In this document: positions 1 through 10,600 of the stretch, one piece after another | Numbering within the stretch: the stretch's first letter is position 1 | Layout of the letters: each line of letters starts with the position of its first letter | Source: Ephemerocybe angulata | Taxonomy: Eukaryota > Basidiomycota > Agaricomycetes > Agaricales > Psathyrellaceae | Direction of reading: 5' to 3' | Length of the DNA stretch: 64,000 nt | Assembly: GCA_013368325.1 (NCBI GenBank) | Contig: JAACJK010000057.1 | Location: 1,674,001 to 1,738,000, forward strand | Made by a program: the position numbers and the translations under genes | Notes under the pieces: generated by a model | What the model was told of the DNA's origin: nothing | The model's database searches: none | Seen by the model: the letters and a program-made list of their open reading frames with translations, nothing else

Positions 1-1155
1 TCCGCTCTTGGGACCATCGGCTTCTGACCCAACTTTCTCATTACTGTCGTCTGTTTCATTGGGCAGTGCCAACGGGTTTGGCACGAAAGGATCGTATCCC
101 CACTTCAGGGAATCCTTTCTCTCGATTACGACAAACCTTCCAAGCAAGTCCACAAAGGCAAATATCGCTCCAAAGATGAAAGGGCCACGGAAACCGAAGC
201 GACTGTAGAGAGCTCCTCCAACTGGGGGCCCGAGAACCAAGCTGGAAGAAGGGTCGGTTATTACATAGGTACCAAGGAAGATGACCTTCACTTACCCGAT
301 CGAAAACCCAATCATGGCAAAGCCCAGTTGTTCTTTGGCAAATATCTGTATCAGCGAGGTCCCCCGACTTCCGCAGCCACCATGACTCACGTCCTGTCAA
401 CTGTTCCGGGGTACAGTCACACCTAGAGAAAAGTGTATGAGAGCTCGCGTGTAGAAGGAGAGGAGATAGCAAAGACGATATATCGCTCTACTCACAATAA
501 CGCCAATCCAATGACCCATACGATGGATGAGCCTATGCCTTGAATAACTCGGGCCACACACATCACCGCGTAATTGGGCGCTTCCATAAACATGAATTGG
601 GATCCAATAAGAACGACAAAGCCAATGATGAGGGGCCATCTTCGGGCATTATAACGTTCTGAAAGAGCTGCGATAGGAAAGGTTGCTATTGGAGTGGTTT
701 CGACCCATTAGTTGGATGACTTGGAACTACATTGGGGAACGCACATAGAAGAAGGCCACCTGACTATAATTCTTGGTTAGTGCTTCATCCCTCAGACGGG
801 GGACATGATAACCCACGTATGCGAAAAGAAGCCAACCCGTAAGCGCAGACACATTCTCGTAGCCCAAGTGCTCCAGCTGAAAGGGAATCACGGGGATGAT
901 GATTGAGTACACCAGCAGGTCAATGGCAATACCTAAAATCCCAAATTTGAATTAGGCGCCAATGTGAAGCCTACAGCACAAGTGAAGGGTATCGTTGAGC
1001 TTACCAGAACCGATGACTATCGTCGTAAACCAATATGAAGCTCTCCACTCCAACCCAATAGGCCGTTTCCGGTGGCCTTTTGTTGACATCACCTCCACCT
1101 CTGCGGCTGGTAGTGGTAGTGGTAGTGGAGTCACTGGTGTCTCAGTGTCATTCAT
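1..1155 (-). CDS. MFS transporter, 5' part (runs off left edge)
   Basis: Major facilitator superfamily transporter of the DHA1/drug:H+ antiporter kind, a multi-pass plasma- or vacuolar-membrane protein exporting or importing small solutes. The ATG at 1155 opens a Pro/Leu-rich cytosolic N-terminus encoded partly by a GGTAGT microsatellite, then TM1 (WFTTIVIG joined across an intron near 955-1013 to IAIDLLVYSIIIP). Later exons carry the loop with RYNARRWPL and membrane segments IIGFVVLIGSQFMF and ARVIQGIGSSIVWVIGLALL, a typical motif-B/C region. The frame stays open to base 1, so the C-terminal half is missing. Substrate cannot be told from sequence. It is divergent from the glycosylase gene, with 288 bases between the two start codons. 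Confidence 0.8.
1098..1132. repeat. GGTAGT-type microsatellite inside MFS exon 1
   Basis: A short run of GGTAGT units read on the minus strand as alternating Pro-Leu codons in the N-terminal tail of the transporter. The repeat stays in frame; unit number could vary between strains. Confidence 0.7.
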
Positions 1156-1443
1156 GGTGCAGTACTAGAGACGGTGACCCTCTTGTCTCTTTTTTTCCAG
1201 ATGGATGTTGAGTCAGTGAAAGACCAGGATCATGACAACGGCCTTATAAGGCCTTATACTTCTTTTGTGAGCTTGGCAATGGGGGTGAATTCAAAAAGGA
1301 CCGCATCCGCGCCATATGGGGAGGGTAAAGTAAAGGTGCTGCCATCACTTTGCCCCTATTTCCTGAGTCCTCTAGGCTGCGTATGCAAACCTGGAACCGT
1401 CTGCCACAATTGCCTTGAACGACCCATCCTCTTCCACGTCACT

Positions 1444-3069
1444 ATGCCAGAGCTTCCCGGTACATCTTACTTCTGCTCGTCTCGATGTGTAATCATTACT
1501 CACCCCTCATACAGAGGTAGAAAGGGCAGCGAAACTTTTGCGTGACGTAGCCAAGGGACGTCAAGTTATGAAGGTCGACACGTTCGATGACCAGATCGTG
1601 TATGCAGGGACGACCCACCAGGAATTTGTTCGTAGCCATTAGAGCGTCGCGTGGAAGGAGCTTAACGCCTCAATAGGAGCAGGAACTGTCTGGACGCGTA
1701 GTAAAAGATGTCCAGCGTTATGGCAAGTCTCGTACAACCTCTCAAACTCCTAGGGTTCCTGCTGAACCGGGGTCGCAGGCAAGGTTTTCTACATACTTTT
1801 GGAAGGAGAAGGGAAGCACCCTGTGCTCCACTTTGGTATGACAGGCATGCTTCAGGTACATCACAACTCTATGAGGGCGTCCAGTTCCTTAGTATGAAAC
1901 GTCATCCTCTTGCCAGGTCAAGGGGAAAGCCCCGTTTTATTATAGGGAAAATGGGAGGAAGAAGGCTAACGTTGACGAATGGCCACCCAGGTTTACCAAG
2001 GTAAATGCCCTTCACTCTATCAAAGCCACCTTCTCTAAGCAGTGTCATGCAGTTTGTCCTACACATAGTTGAAGACCCTGACCCTACAGGCGAACCAGCT
2101 GAAGCCGGTCCCCTAGCGCCAGTCAGCGAGGTCGACAAAGGTTCCATACAGGAGAGCTCCACGATTCAGATAGCTTTCCTCGATCCGAGACGACTCGCCC
2201 GCATTCGCCTCTGCTCCTCCCCGCTCACCGAACCTCCAATATGCGACCTCGGCTTCGACCCTATTCTCTCCATGCCCTCACTCGAAGCGTTCTCCGCCCG
2301 TGTCCGCAAGCGCTCCTGCCCCATTAAAGCACTCCTGCTCGACCAGTCATTCAGCGCGGGAGTAGGAAACTGGGTCGCTGACGAAATACTCTACCACGCA
2401 CGAGTGCATCCGGAACAGAGATGCAATGTCTTAAGCGAAGGGCAGATTCAGCAACTTTATGACAAGACTGTTTATGTGGCGAAGACAGCGGTTGACGTCA
2501 ACGCCGACGATAGCCTTTTCCCCAAGGACTGGCTCTTTAAACATCGATGGGTAGGTCCTTCTGCCCACATCCTTACCGCTGGTATACTGATGCTGAGAGA
2601 AGGGGAAAGGGAAGAAGAACTCTGACGATCCTCTCTTGCTTGTAAGCTTATCCCCTCCAACAAAGCTCTGAACTGATGCCATGGAGCAGCCCTCAGGACA
2701 ACCTGCGACTATCAAGTTCATTACTGTGGGTGGTCGGACATCTGCGTACGTCTCTGAGCTTCAAAGGCTACAAAAGAACGTTGAGGCAAAGTCGAGTAAA
2801 GAGGCCCGAGATGACTCGGGGGGAGGCGAAGAGAGTGACTTGACACCTTTAGCAGAATCCGACGCGGATCCAGAACCTGCACCGAAACCAAGTTCACAGA
2901 CTAGGTCTTCCGCTAGGAAAAGGAAGGTAAGTCGAGTTGAGCACCGACGGCCAACAGCGAAGGGCTCACCTGAATGCGACAGGCAACCAAGACTACTTAC
3001 CGCCTCGCGGAGGTTCTTGTGGCTGAACCGGAGCCAGCACCAAAGAGACGAAGAGAATCCAGGGCGTAA
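1444..3069 (+). CDS. Formamidopyrimidine-DNA glycosylase (Fpg/MutM-type)
   Basis: Base-excision repair glycosylase/AP lyase removing oxidised purines. Exon 1 (1444-1459) joins across 1460-1514 to give MPELPEVERAAKLL, so the catalytic N-terminal Pro and Glu are present. Further introns lie at 1628-1676, 1723-1778 (GC-AG), 1856-1916, about 2001-2050, and several near 2550-3000. Visible motifs are RYGKVFY with the conserved Lys, HFGMTGMLQVKG, the H2TH element around GVGNWVADEILYHAR, and the terminal GGRTSAYVSEL. The latter replaces the bacterial zinc finger, as in the plant/fungal subfamily. A Ser/Asp/Glu- then Lys/Arg-rich tail follows, probably for nuclear localisation. Stop TAA is at 3067-3069. 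It converges on the Utp5 gene with 87 bases between stops. Confidence 0.88.
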
Positions 3070-3156
3070 ACACGTATGTATGAGCGTAAAGCCAAATCGA
3101 TAATGAAGAATGTAGTGCAAGATAAACAGTCAAACATGCGCCGTGCAGTGATACAT

Positions 3157-5618
3157 CTATTCGCTGAAGTCGTCATCCTCGTCATCCTCATCGGTCCACT
3201 CCTCCGCCTCCTCATCGATAAATCCGTTGACAGATGCATCATCGTCCTCGTCACCGTCGCTGTCCTCATCCTCATCCTCTTCGCTCTCATCCTCGTCGCT
3301 ATCGCCTCCCAGCTCAACATCTTCCACACTTCCCTCGTCGTCGCCGCTATCAATCTCAACGTCGACGTCGCCATCCTCTACGTCGCTGGATTCACTCTCG
3401 CCTTCCACATATCGCTTGGCCTCCGACTTCTGCCCGTTCCGGCTCTTAGTCTTACCCTTCTTGACGGAGAGAGGAGCGGGTGCAGCAGAAGAACGCAGCT
3501 CAACTTGTGAGAGGACCATGTCGAGTTTCCCGTTCAAAGAAAGCAAGTTCTCGTGAAGGGCAAGTCGAGCAGTAATGGTTGCATATAGACCGGAAAGCCG
3601 CGCTACAAGATCAGGGATCTGTTGAAATAAGGAAAAAGGTTCTTGAAAGCAGGAAAGAGGCACAACGCACCGTCATCAGATGACCTGCATGCACTGCTAG
3701 GACAGTCTTAATCCAAATGACCAAACCAGTACCACGTTGAGCACTGGCACCTCCTCCCCCGCCTTTCATGTTGGCAGCGCGACCTCCCCTGCCTAATCGC
3801 TCAGTGCAGGCAGTGATCAGAGGCACTGCCAATTGAGGAGGCAGACGCCTAACGGTGTTCTGGATGAGCGTTGGATCTGAATGGGCCAAACACGTCTCCA
3901 GCAGACGAGCATCAGACGAATGGAGAGCTTGGATGAGGGTTCGCGTGAGTGAGTTGGCAGGAACAACGTTAGCGCTGGATGCCTTGGCCTTGGCCTTGGA
4001 AGACGACTTTCGGGGAGAGTTTCCGTTGTCGCTGTCGTCTGACTCCCCTTCGGCTGGGCCATCAACTGCGGTCAACCGCTGGCCAAGTGATAGCTCAGCC
4101 AGATCGACTTCGAGGTTGCCATCGACATCACGCATGGCAATGTCATCGTCAGCTTCGTTTGGACCAATGCCAGTACCGGTACCAACGACTGCTGCAGAGG
4201 ATTCGCTGTATCGTTGAGACGTGGTAGTCTACGCGAAGTTGAGCACATGCAGCACATCTTAGCGTGGAAAAGACATACAGTGGTGGCGTCCTTCAAAGTC
4301 GACACATCTACTTCATCCAGTTGGATATCTGAGATGTAGTGGCCTGCTGCGTCGATGAATTTCTGTCCAGAATGGTTAACCAGAGAGCTATATGAGAGCG
4401 TGTATATAAACTCACGATCGAATTGAAGACTGGTCGGACACCCTTAGCTAATCTTGCGACGGTAATAGAAGAAGCGTCGGTGCTTGAGAATGTAACGTTG
4501 ACCAGAGGCGCGGAAGAGGCACTGTTTTTGGATACGGCGGTGATGTTTGAGCGGGGAAGGATGGTAGGAAGCTTGTGAGAGACTCGGCTGGTGTTGGCAG
4601 GAGGGCTGAGTTCTTCAGGGATAGGGTAGATCGAGATTTTGCCAGAGGCCGAGAGGGTTGCCAAAGTTTGGGAGGACTTTGAGAACGAGAAAGTACGCGC
4701 GTCCGAGTCGAGGGGAATGGACGCCGCTGCCTTTCCGTCGGTCGACGTACCACTTTCGACATCCCAAACGTACAAGTAGCGATCGCCTTCGGCCATTGAG
4801 ACAAATCGTTCGGGTGGTGTTTGGGACCCTGCCCAGGCCGTAAGAGTGATCGAAGACGCGTGCCCGGTGTAGCTAGCTACCTGCGCAGGCTTTTTTGATG
4901 CAGCGATGTTTGTAGAGTCGGCGACATGGGAGAGGAGTCGGATATTATGATGGGCAGCCAAAAGATCAGTCCTGCCGTCTTCGCCAGTGGGTTTGACCGA
5001 GAGTGAGGTATAAGGTATCCGGTCCTCCGTCTTCCAGCTCTCCAAAACTTCGTTCTTCTGGATATCCCAACATCTCACAGTTCCGTCCTCGCTTGATGAC
5101 CACACGGTGAACGGGTTTGGGCCCTCGGCAGCCGCGACGGCGAGGATGGGCGTCGAGCTTGACGGATGCGAGAGTGTGCGTAGAACCCGGGCGTGAGATG
5201 GGGAGAAGAAGGATATTGAGCCGTCCGAAAGACCCAGGACGGCGACCTCGGTGGATACTAAAGGTGCCAGTTCTGCGGTGGCCATGCTGGACCTCTTCTT
5301 GCGCTTCTTCTTCGAAGGGGTGTCGGTCTGGGGTTCCGAGGAAAAGTTGAAGGATCCCCATGACAGGTGGGATATGCGTGCGCCATCCTGGGTGTATTCT
5401 GCTAACGACTGTCCCGAGGCGGTGTTGTAGACGCGCAGCCGGTGCTTGTCAACGGTGAGGGCAACATATGCGAAGAGATGGCCATCCTCGCTGAAGGCAG
5501 ATCTGGAGGACTGGAGGGCGGCATCCTCAACGAGGGGCTGGGAGATGGCGGCGGTGGACGCAGGCCTGCTTTTTGAAGGCTTGGGCTGCTTTTTGGAGTT
5601 CTTTTTGAGCGAGGCCAT
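3157..5618 (-). CDS. UTP5: Utp5/WDR43-like small-subunit processome protein
   Basis: Nucleolar WD40 protein of the t-UTP/UTP-A complex, needed for rRNA transcription and pre-18S processing. The ATG at 5618 (MASLKKNSKKQPK) is chosen because it begins a basic tail followed directly by the first WD blade (FSEDGHLFAYV). The beta-propeller runs through WDIQKNEVLESW and YLYVWDVESG. The Utp12 domain follows (SLTRTLIQALHSSDARLLETCL to VPLITACTERL). The last exon ends in a long Asp/Glu-Ser acidic tail (3157-3440), common in nucleolar proteins. Introns are at about 4370-4415, 4220-4287 and 3619-3670. The conserved order of WD40, Utp12 and acidic tail favours Utp5/WDR43 over Utp12/DIP2, which is longer. 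Confidence 0.85.
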
Positions 5619-5808
5619 TCTGCCGTTTCGGTCAAGAGCAGTTCGCGCCCATACAAAAGTCCAAATTTTTTGTGGGCGCACACGTGACGTAAGCAGCCCC
5701 AAATCGGGCAAAGAATGGCCCCTCAATGGTTGTCCTCCGCCAACGCCATCTCCTGTTGGACGCCCATGTCCATTGTCCTCAGCCCCGCACATATCTCCAC
5801 GACCACCC

Positions 5809-5815
5809 TATAAAG
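5809..5815 (+). promoter_or_regulatory. TATA-like box upstream of the Pho85-type CDK
   Basis: TATAAAG lies 38 bases before the ATG at 5853, implying a very short 5' leader. It is assigned by position and sequence only. Confidence 0.4.
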
Positions 5816-5852
5816 ACCCGATAATTGTCAGCTTCACTTTCCCGCATCCACC

Positions 5853-7294
5853 ATGAGCAACTACATTCAGGTCCGCCGATGCTGTTAATGACCCAGTGCT
5901 GTTACTCACCTATCTCCCCAGCTCGAGAAGCTTGGTCGGTCCTCAGGGTCTGCATCGCGTATGTGCATGTACTAACTGAAGTCTAGGTGAGGGGACGTAT
6001 GCTACCGTGTACAAGGTATGTCGCCCCGGCTTGTCTCCTGTTTCGTACCAATTAACATCTCGCAGGGCAGATCACGGACCACCAACGAGATTGTGGCACT
6101 GAAGGAGATTCACCTTGACGCAGAGGAGGGCACACCATCCACCGCCATTCGGGAAATATCGCTCATGAAGGAGCTCAAGCATGTCAACATTGTCCGCCTG
6201 CACGACGTCATTCACACGGAGACTAAGCTCGTCCTCATCTTCGAATACTGCGAACAGGATCTCAAGAAATACATGGACCAGAATGGTGATCGGGGGGCTC
6301 TGCCACCAGATACCGTCCGCAGCTTCATGTTCCAGCTCCTCAAGGGCACCGCCTTTTGCCACGAGAACCAAGTCCTCCATCGTGACCTCAAACCGCAGAA
6401 TCTACTCATTAACCGGAAGGGAGAATTGAAATTGGGCGATTTCGGTTTGGCGAGGGCGTTTGGTGTACCTGTCAACACGTTTTCCAATGAGGTGCGCCCC
6501 GAAGTGGCTCCTATCTGACTCCTCTGTTCTGACGTTGCCGCAGGTCGTTACACTTTGGTACCGAGCCCCAGATGTGCTGCTTGGCTCCCGAACGTACAGC
6601 ACTTCAATCGATGTCTGGTCCTGTGGCTGTATCTTCGCAGAGATGATCTCTGGTGTCCCGCTCTTCCGAGGAAGGGACAACCAGGATCAACTCTTGCACA
6701 TCATGCGGATTATCGGAACCCCCAACCCACTCCAGTTTGCGAAGATCAGCAAGGAAACGGTAAGCTCGCTATACAACCCTCGCTATCTTCGAGCTAATTC
6801 GCGTCCAATCCGCGTCCAATCAAGCCCGAGATCCAGCAGAAACAATTCCCCAACTACCCACGCATGCCGTTCCACACAGTGTTACCTAAAGCATCGCCTC
6901 AAGGTATGCATATTTTGCTCAAATTGTGTTCACTGTCTGACTCGGGGTAGCCCTTGACCTTTTGGAGAAACTTTTGAAATTCGACCCTGCCGAGCGAATC
7001 TCTGCGGCAGACGCACTTGCACATCCCTACTTCAGCAGCGTTCAGACACCGATGTATGGTGTCCCATCTGGCCCAGGGTCTATGCCGCCTCCTTCATTCA
7101 ACTTTCCCCACCCCCATGGGCAACAACAGCCACCACCTCAGATGCCCCAGCAGTACACTCGGGGAATGTACGGCACAATCCAACATCCAGTTCAGATAGC
7201 TCAGGCTCAAGCGCAAGCTCAGCAGCAGGCGCAACCCAAACCTGGCGTGGCTTCTCAGTATGGACAGTACCCTCCTAATTATGGTACACGTTAA
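5853..7294 (+). CDS. PHO85: Cyclin-dependent kinase, Pho85/Cdk5 type
   Basis: Ser/Thr kinase that partners with Pcl-type cyclins in phosphate, glycogen and cell-cycle control. Exons join as [21 protein letters not shown] (Gly-loop), then the VALKEI lysine, a PSTAIRE helix ([15 protein letters not shown]), [19 protein letters not shown], and [31 protein letters not shown] and RGRDNQDQL are typical of Pho85. The kinase ends near [18 protein letters not shown], followed by an unusually long Pro/Gln-rich tail of about 80 residues (QAQAQAQ runs), longer than in yeast. Introns are short; one begins directly after the sixth codon. The stop is at 7294. The upstream neighbour is divergent (start 5618). 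Confidence 0.92.
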
Positions 7295-7647
7295 CCTTCC
7301 CTTCCGTCTCTCCTCTCCTCTCTGGAAATGGTGCCTTATTCTTTCTTCGATATTTATAGTTCCCTAATACCTTTCGCTTCACTTCCCTTCCCCCTCGCAA
7401 GGAATGTAACTAGATACCGAAAGCGATGTGATGATGATGATACACTGTGTAAGATACAAATGATATGAAGATGGTCGTGTATAAATACCATGGTATACAG
7501 TATGATAGCCGCGAAAGCCCAGAAGGAATTGGAGCGAAACCTATGTTAGACACTGGTGTAGAAGAAGAAACCGATTTGAAAGGTACGAGAGTCAGGAAAC
7601 CAATACAACGGAGAAGTAGAAATAAGGCGATTGAGAGTTTGAGAGTT
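7295..7647. other. Intergenic, convergent 3' region
   Basis: AT-rich stretch between the stop of the CDK gene and the stop of the histidine kinase gene. No gene is seen; it should hold both 3' UTRs. Confidence 0.6.
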
Positions 7648-10600
7648 TCAGCTGGAGCCCTGTGAACCAAATGTTGAAAGCAGCATTTGCAACTCATCTA
7701 TTGAGAGAGTTCCAGTCAGCAATCGTTATGCTCAATGTACCAATCACGTACTCTTCTTTAGGGGTTTGCTGAGGAAAAGATTCATGCCCGCGCTCAAGCA
7801 CAATTGCTTCGTCGACTCCTGACAGTCGGCGCTCAGAGCCACAACTAGAGAACCACGTCAGCCACTAATCCATAATCTGAGGTCATCAGATTGAACTCAC
7901 TCGGCAGCATCAGAGGTGCCTTACGCTTCCGTTCCAGAACGCGGATGCGTTTGGCGGCCTCGACACCGTCGCATATTGGCATGTCTAACAAGGTAAGAAG
8001 CCTACCAAGAAGGCACAAAGAGATGACGTACGATGATCGAACATGGCGACACTGAAATAACCAGGTTCATGTGATTCCCAAGCCGCCACCGCTTCCTCGC
8101 CGTTGCTTGTGGCAGTAACCTTTAGCTGATAGCGCTCTAGCTGCTTGACAAGAAGGTTCTGAGCAATAGGATTATCTTTTTTTAAAGTTGGGTCAGATTA
8201 TGGGCACTGAATAAAATGGAAAAAACAATCACCTTCTGCGACCAGCACATTCCCGAACAGGGTACGCTGAACAGCAGCTTGGTCTTCGACGAGTTTCGCC
8301 TTCTCATTTGCGGTTTGACTCGACACGGTATTAGGGAGATCTTTAAGCCCAGCTAGGAATTGCAGCATTCTCGACTTGCGTGGGGGCTTTGTCATCTTGA
8401 CGACCCCAAGGACGCTCCTATTCCCAAATACATCGTGACCCATGCCGCTCGTCGTGGGAGTATAGAGGTGCAACACTCTTGTATCTTGAAGATGGGGTTG
8501 CTGCAAGGACCGGATGAAACGAGCGAGGTCGTCGGCGTGGGCTTCAGACTGGTCGTCCAAAATAACAAAATCAAGAGGTCCGTCTGCAGGGGATAGCGTT
8601 TGAATGTAGGATTGCGTCTCAAAAATGGAGCACACGCTCTTGACGCGGAATCCTTCGAACATATTTCCAAGGAATGTGAGGGTAGCATCGGAAGCAGAGG
8701 AGACCACTAAGTGCAGTGGCCTTGGTTTCATGAGCACCGTCTTGAGTCTGAGTATATCCTGCGTTGACTATAAACGTTCAGTAAAAGGCTTTAGATTTGG
8801 AGTTATTTAACAGCCCACCTTCTCCGACTCCTGTGATGCGAAGATCTTTACAGGAATCGTGAACCAGAACATGGAACCGTGATTCAACTCGGACTGGACA
8901 CCGATGGCACCTCCCATTAGCTTTACAAGTTGCCTGGAGATCGAAAGGCCGAGTCCAGTGCCTCCAAACCGCCGCGTCGAAGAGTTCTAAGGTTCCGCAT
9001 TAGAGGTGTGCTGACAAACAGAGAAGGAGAGGACTTGCATCCGCTTGTTGGAATGGAACGAAGAGTAAATCTACGTCGCTGGCCGATAACCCGATTCCCG
9101 TGTCACTGCGCCAAGGCTAAGCCTTCCAGCTTCTAGATACAAACCGAGAGACTCGCTACTCACTGTATCTCAAACCGGAGGTTGACCTCGCTCTGGGTAA
9201 TCTTGACGCTATTGTCGACTGAGCAGTTCACGCGGACATGACCCGTTGCTGTGAATTTGACAGCATTCCCGATTAGGTTCATAAGGACTGGGAAGTGTCA
9301 GTATTTCACAGTTACATCAGTTATAAAACCTGTACCTTGGCGTATACGAGCGTAATCGGCAAAAACCCCTAGTTGATTTACAGCGTTAGCTTTCATGTCG
9401 CGGTTTTGTACAACCATACCGAACACCCACAAGGCGGCACAGATGGTTCGATGTTGAAAGACAAATCCAGCTTCTTCGCAGCCATTGGGAGGAGCAGTTC
9501 CATGCAATCCTAGTGACTCTCTAAGCATATAACGCGCTACAGGGTTGTACAGGACTAACCGCTATGATATTCTGGAAAACAGGTGAGATGAGGAAATTTT
9601 TTCTGTGGAGAAGAATGCAGGCTCACCTCGACTAAGAAGCCACTCGGCTCCAATTTCACAGCTAGTCCACAAGTATTAATACCATGAGACATTTTAGTGT
9701 ATCCATAACCTACCAGATGCTTCAAGTTTGCTGTAGTCTAGAATTGAGTCGATAATCTATTGGCCTATCAGAGATGCCAGCGAATCGCTTCTGGATCTTA
9801 CTCACCTTGAGCAGGAGCTCACACGATTGCTTGGCCGTCTGAACTGAGACCAAGAAGTAAGAATATGGATGCAACCTCAAGAAACAAAAGATAATATACC
9901 AATTTCACTTTGCCCAGGATTGAGCTCGGTGCCGCTCAAGAGATCAAGCAGGCCATAGAAAGAGCTGGTGGAGACGATAAGTCTTTTCTGTTTTTATACG
10001 ACAGAACTACGCTGAGCTCGCCTGAAAGGAGTCCGTAACTCGTGACTCATGGACGCGAGGAAGTTGCTCTTGATCTAGACGAACAGATGTAAAAAGAGGA
10101 GAATGATAAAAGAACAGCTTCATACCTTCGTGGCCTTCAGAGCATCCTCCCGGCTCTTTCGCGCCGCCTCTAGGGCTTCTCGTTGCGTTGCAATCATCTT
10201 CAGATTTTCCCTTGTCCCCGCTTGGACGGAGCGGAAGAGGAGGGCATTCGATATACTGATGCTGGCTTGTTGACAGAACAAAGTCAGGATTGTGGCCGTG
10301 TTCTGAGAGAAGGGGTATCTTGAAGAGACATAGACGGCCCCGAAGGTCTGTCCTCGGTTGCTGAAGATGGGTAAGCATATAGCAGAGCGATGGACTGTCT
10401 GTGCGGCTTCTGCCGAGAACTTGGGGTCCAGCGAAGCATCTGCGAAGAATACGCGTTCTTTCGAGTTCAGAGCTAGGAATTGGCGTCAGAGGTGTGCAAA
10501 TACCAGTCAAGGCATGTTGTACTGACTATATTGAATGATTGCCTTTTGGAGAGGATCTTGGATGGCCCGAATTGACTTTGGGTTCCTACGGAGGTATCAG

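Noticed and set aside
1174..1545. Open frame ahead of and overlapping exon 1 of the glycosylase gene
   Set aside because: No domain; it reads through the glycosylase exon 1 and intron in its frame and lies mostly in the divergent promoter.
1444..3069. Fpg gene as bacterial contamination or recent transfer
   Set aside because: It has about eight short introns, lacks the bacterial zinc finger and carries a nuclear-type basic tail, as in the plant/fungal subfamily.
3227..3556. Plus-strand Ser-rich and Arg/His-rich open frames
   Set aside because: They are antisense shadows of the acidic tail of the Utp5-like protein.
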